A DNA stretch of 64,000 nucleotides from positions 192,855 through 256,854 of the forward strand of contig NZ_FWER01000009.1 in assembly GCF_900169785.1 (NCBI RefSeq). The letters are read 5' to 3'. Position 1 is the stretch's first letter; the number at the start of each line of letters is the position of its first letter. The notes under the pieces are model-generated. The model made no database searches. It was not told where the DNA came from and saw only the letters and a program-made list of their open reading frames with translations. Source of the stretch: Rhizobium sullae. GTDB lineage: Bacteria; Pseudomonadota; Alphaproteobacteria; Rhizobiales; Rhizobiaceae. Shown here piece by piece: positions 63,420-64,000 of this stretch. A program made the translations under genes and the position numbers.

Positions 63420-64000
63420 TTGACCTCCTTCAATCTCAATGACCTCAACCTCTTCGTTCATGCAGTCGAAAGCGGCAGCTTCACGGCCGCTGGACGGCGG
63501 CTTGGTGTTCCAAAATCAACGGTGAGCAAGCGGGTTGCGGAACTGGAGGCGAAGCTGGGCGCGCGACTGATCCAGCGCACCTCGCGCAGCTTTTCGCTCA
63601 CAGATTTGGGACGCGATTTCTTCGAGCACGCCCAGGCATCCGTGATCGAAGCAGAGATGGCGGAGAGCATTGTTCGATCGCGTCTCAGCGAGCCGAGCGG
63701 CACGGTGCGTATCACGGCCTCGGTGCCGACTTCGCAGTTTACGCTCGCGGAGCATCTACCGGAACTCGCAATCCGATATCCGAAGCTCAAGGTTTCCCTG
63801 CATGTCACCGATCGCTTTGTCGACATCATACAAGAGGGCTTCGATATTGCAGTACGCAGCCATCAGCTGCCGCTTGCCGATTCAAGCCTCGTGCAGCGCA
63901 AACTGGCGGAACACGAATTCTTTCTTGTTGCCGCACCATCCTATGCGGACAGGCACGGGGTTCCGCAAAGGCCGGAAGAACTCGTGGCGCATGCTGCCGT
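63420..64000 (+). CDS. LysR-family regulator, 3' end outside the window
   Basis: The frame begins at a TTG with GGAAG upstream and stays open to the last base (193 codons). It has LNLFVHAVESGSFTAAGRRL, then VPKSTVSKRVAELEAKLG and LIQRTSRSFSLTDLGRDFF, the DNA-binding region of the CrgA-like LysR group, followed by the start of the effector domain (EPSGTVRITASVPTSQF). No ATG in frame precedes it. It is divergent from the glutathione S-transferase gene, 112 bases away. Confidence 0.85.
   Translation, partial: MTSFNLNDLNLFVHAVESGSFTAAGRRLGVPKSTVSKRVAELEAKLGARLIQRTSRSFSLTDLGRDFFEHAQASVIEAEMAESIVRSRLSEPSGTVRITASVPTSQFTLAEHLPELAIRYPKLKVSLHVTDRFVDIIQEGFDIAVRSHQLPLADSSLVQRKLAEHEFFLVAAPSYADRHGVPQRPEELVAHAA

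Overview
This window is a stretch of alphaproteobacterial chromosome, almost certainly from a member of the Rhizobiaceae (Rhizobium or a close relative). The evidence is GC-rich coding sequence, rhizobial gene neighbourhoods (mur–olsA–miaB–phoH–ybeY–corC–lnt–praR–metK; grpE/hrcA/rph/rdgB/hemW; dnaA next to rpsT; mutM/ubiE/ubiB … coaBC), a RIME-type intergenic repeat, a RirA-type iron operator and a ROSE-type RNA thermometer. No IS element, prophage, CRISPR array, rRNA or tRNA gene was seen.

Positions 1–15.9 kb hold core genes, mostly on the + strand: murJ (cut by the window edge), trpS, a universal stress protein, an Nfu-type Fe-S scaffold, tsaB–rimI, mur, the ornithine-lipid acyltransferase olsA, miaB, phoH, ybeY, corC, lnt, praR, metK and trmB. 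From 15.9 to 22.9 kb are a DUF1150/Hsp20 heat-shock pair with an RpoH-like promoter and ROSE-like 5' UTR, a nucleoside hydrolase, grpE and hrcA, then rph, a VOC protein, rdgB and hemW. From 22.9 to 29.1 kb are an EamA exporter with a divergent LysR gene, then a hydroxamate-siderophore operon (TonB receptor, FhuF-like reductase, binding protein) behind a TGA-N9-TCA box. From 29.1 to 37.4 kb are a saccharopine-dehydrogenase-like gene, dnaA, rpsT, an enoyl-CoA hydratase, mutM, ubiE and ubiB.

About 13.8 kb of accessory DNA (37.4–51.2 kb) lies between ubiB and coaBC. Its centre is a tight operon (37488–44854) of paralogues of histidine-degradation enzymes. The ammonia-lyase homologue has Cys-Ala-Asp where the MIO-forming Ala-Ser-Gly should be. 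The urocanase homologue has Ala at the catalytic-Cys position. Between them are a hydantoinase, an M20 N-carbamoyl-amino-acid amidohydrolase and a DUF917 protein. This set matches step by step the ergothioneine catabolic route (ergothionase, thiourocanate hydratase, thiohydantoin desulfhydrase, hydantoinase, carbamoyl-glutamate amidohydrolase), and I propose that function. The rest of the insert is a mosaic of small regulator/enzyme modules and decayed genes: a VOC pseudogene, and a divergent LysR/SDR pair beheaded by a single deletion.

From 51.2 kb to the end are coaBC, a class II glutamine amidotransferase, a small leader-like transcript ending in a terminator, a GntR–MFS pair with an operator palindrome, an S10 peptidase, a GFA-family protein, the trehalose operon otsB–otsA, a choline-sulfate locus (LysR regulator and betC, with the remnant of a transporter gene between them), a glutathione S-transferase and a truncated LysR gene at the edge.
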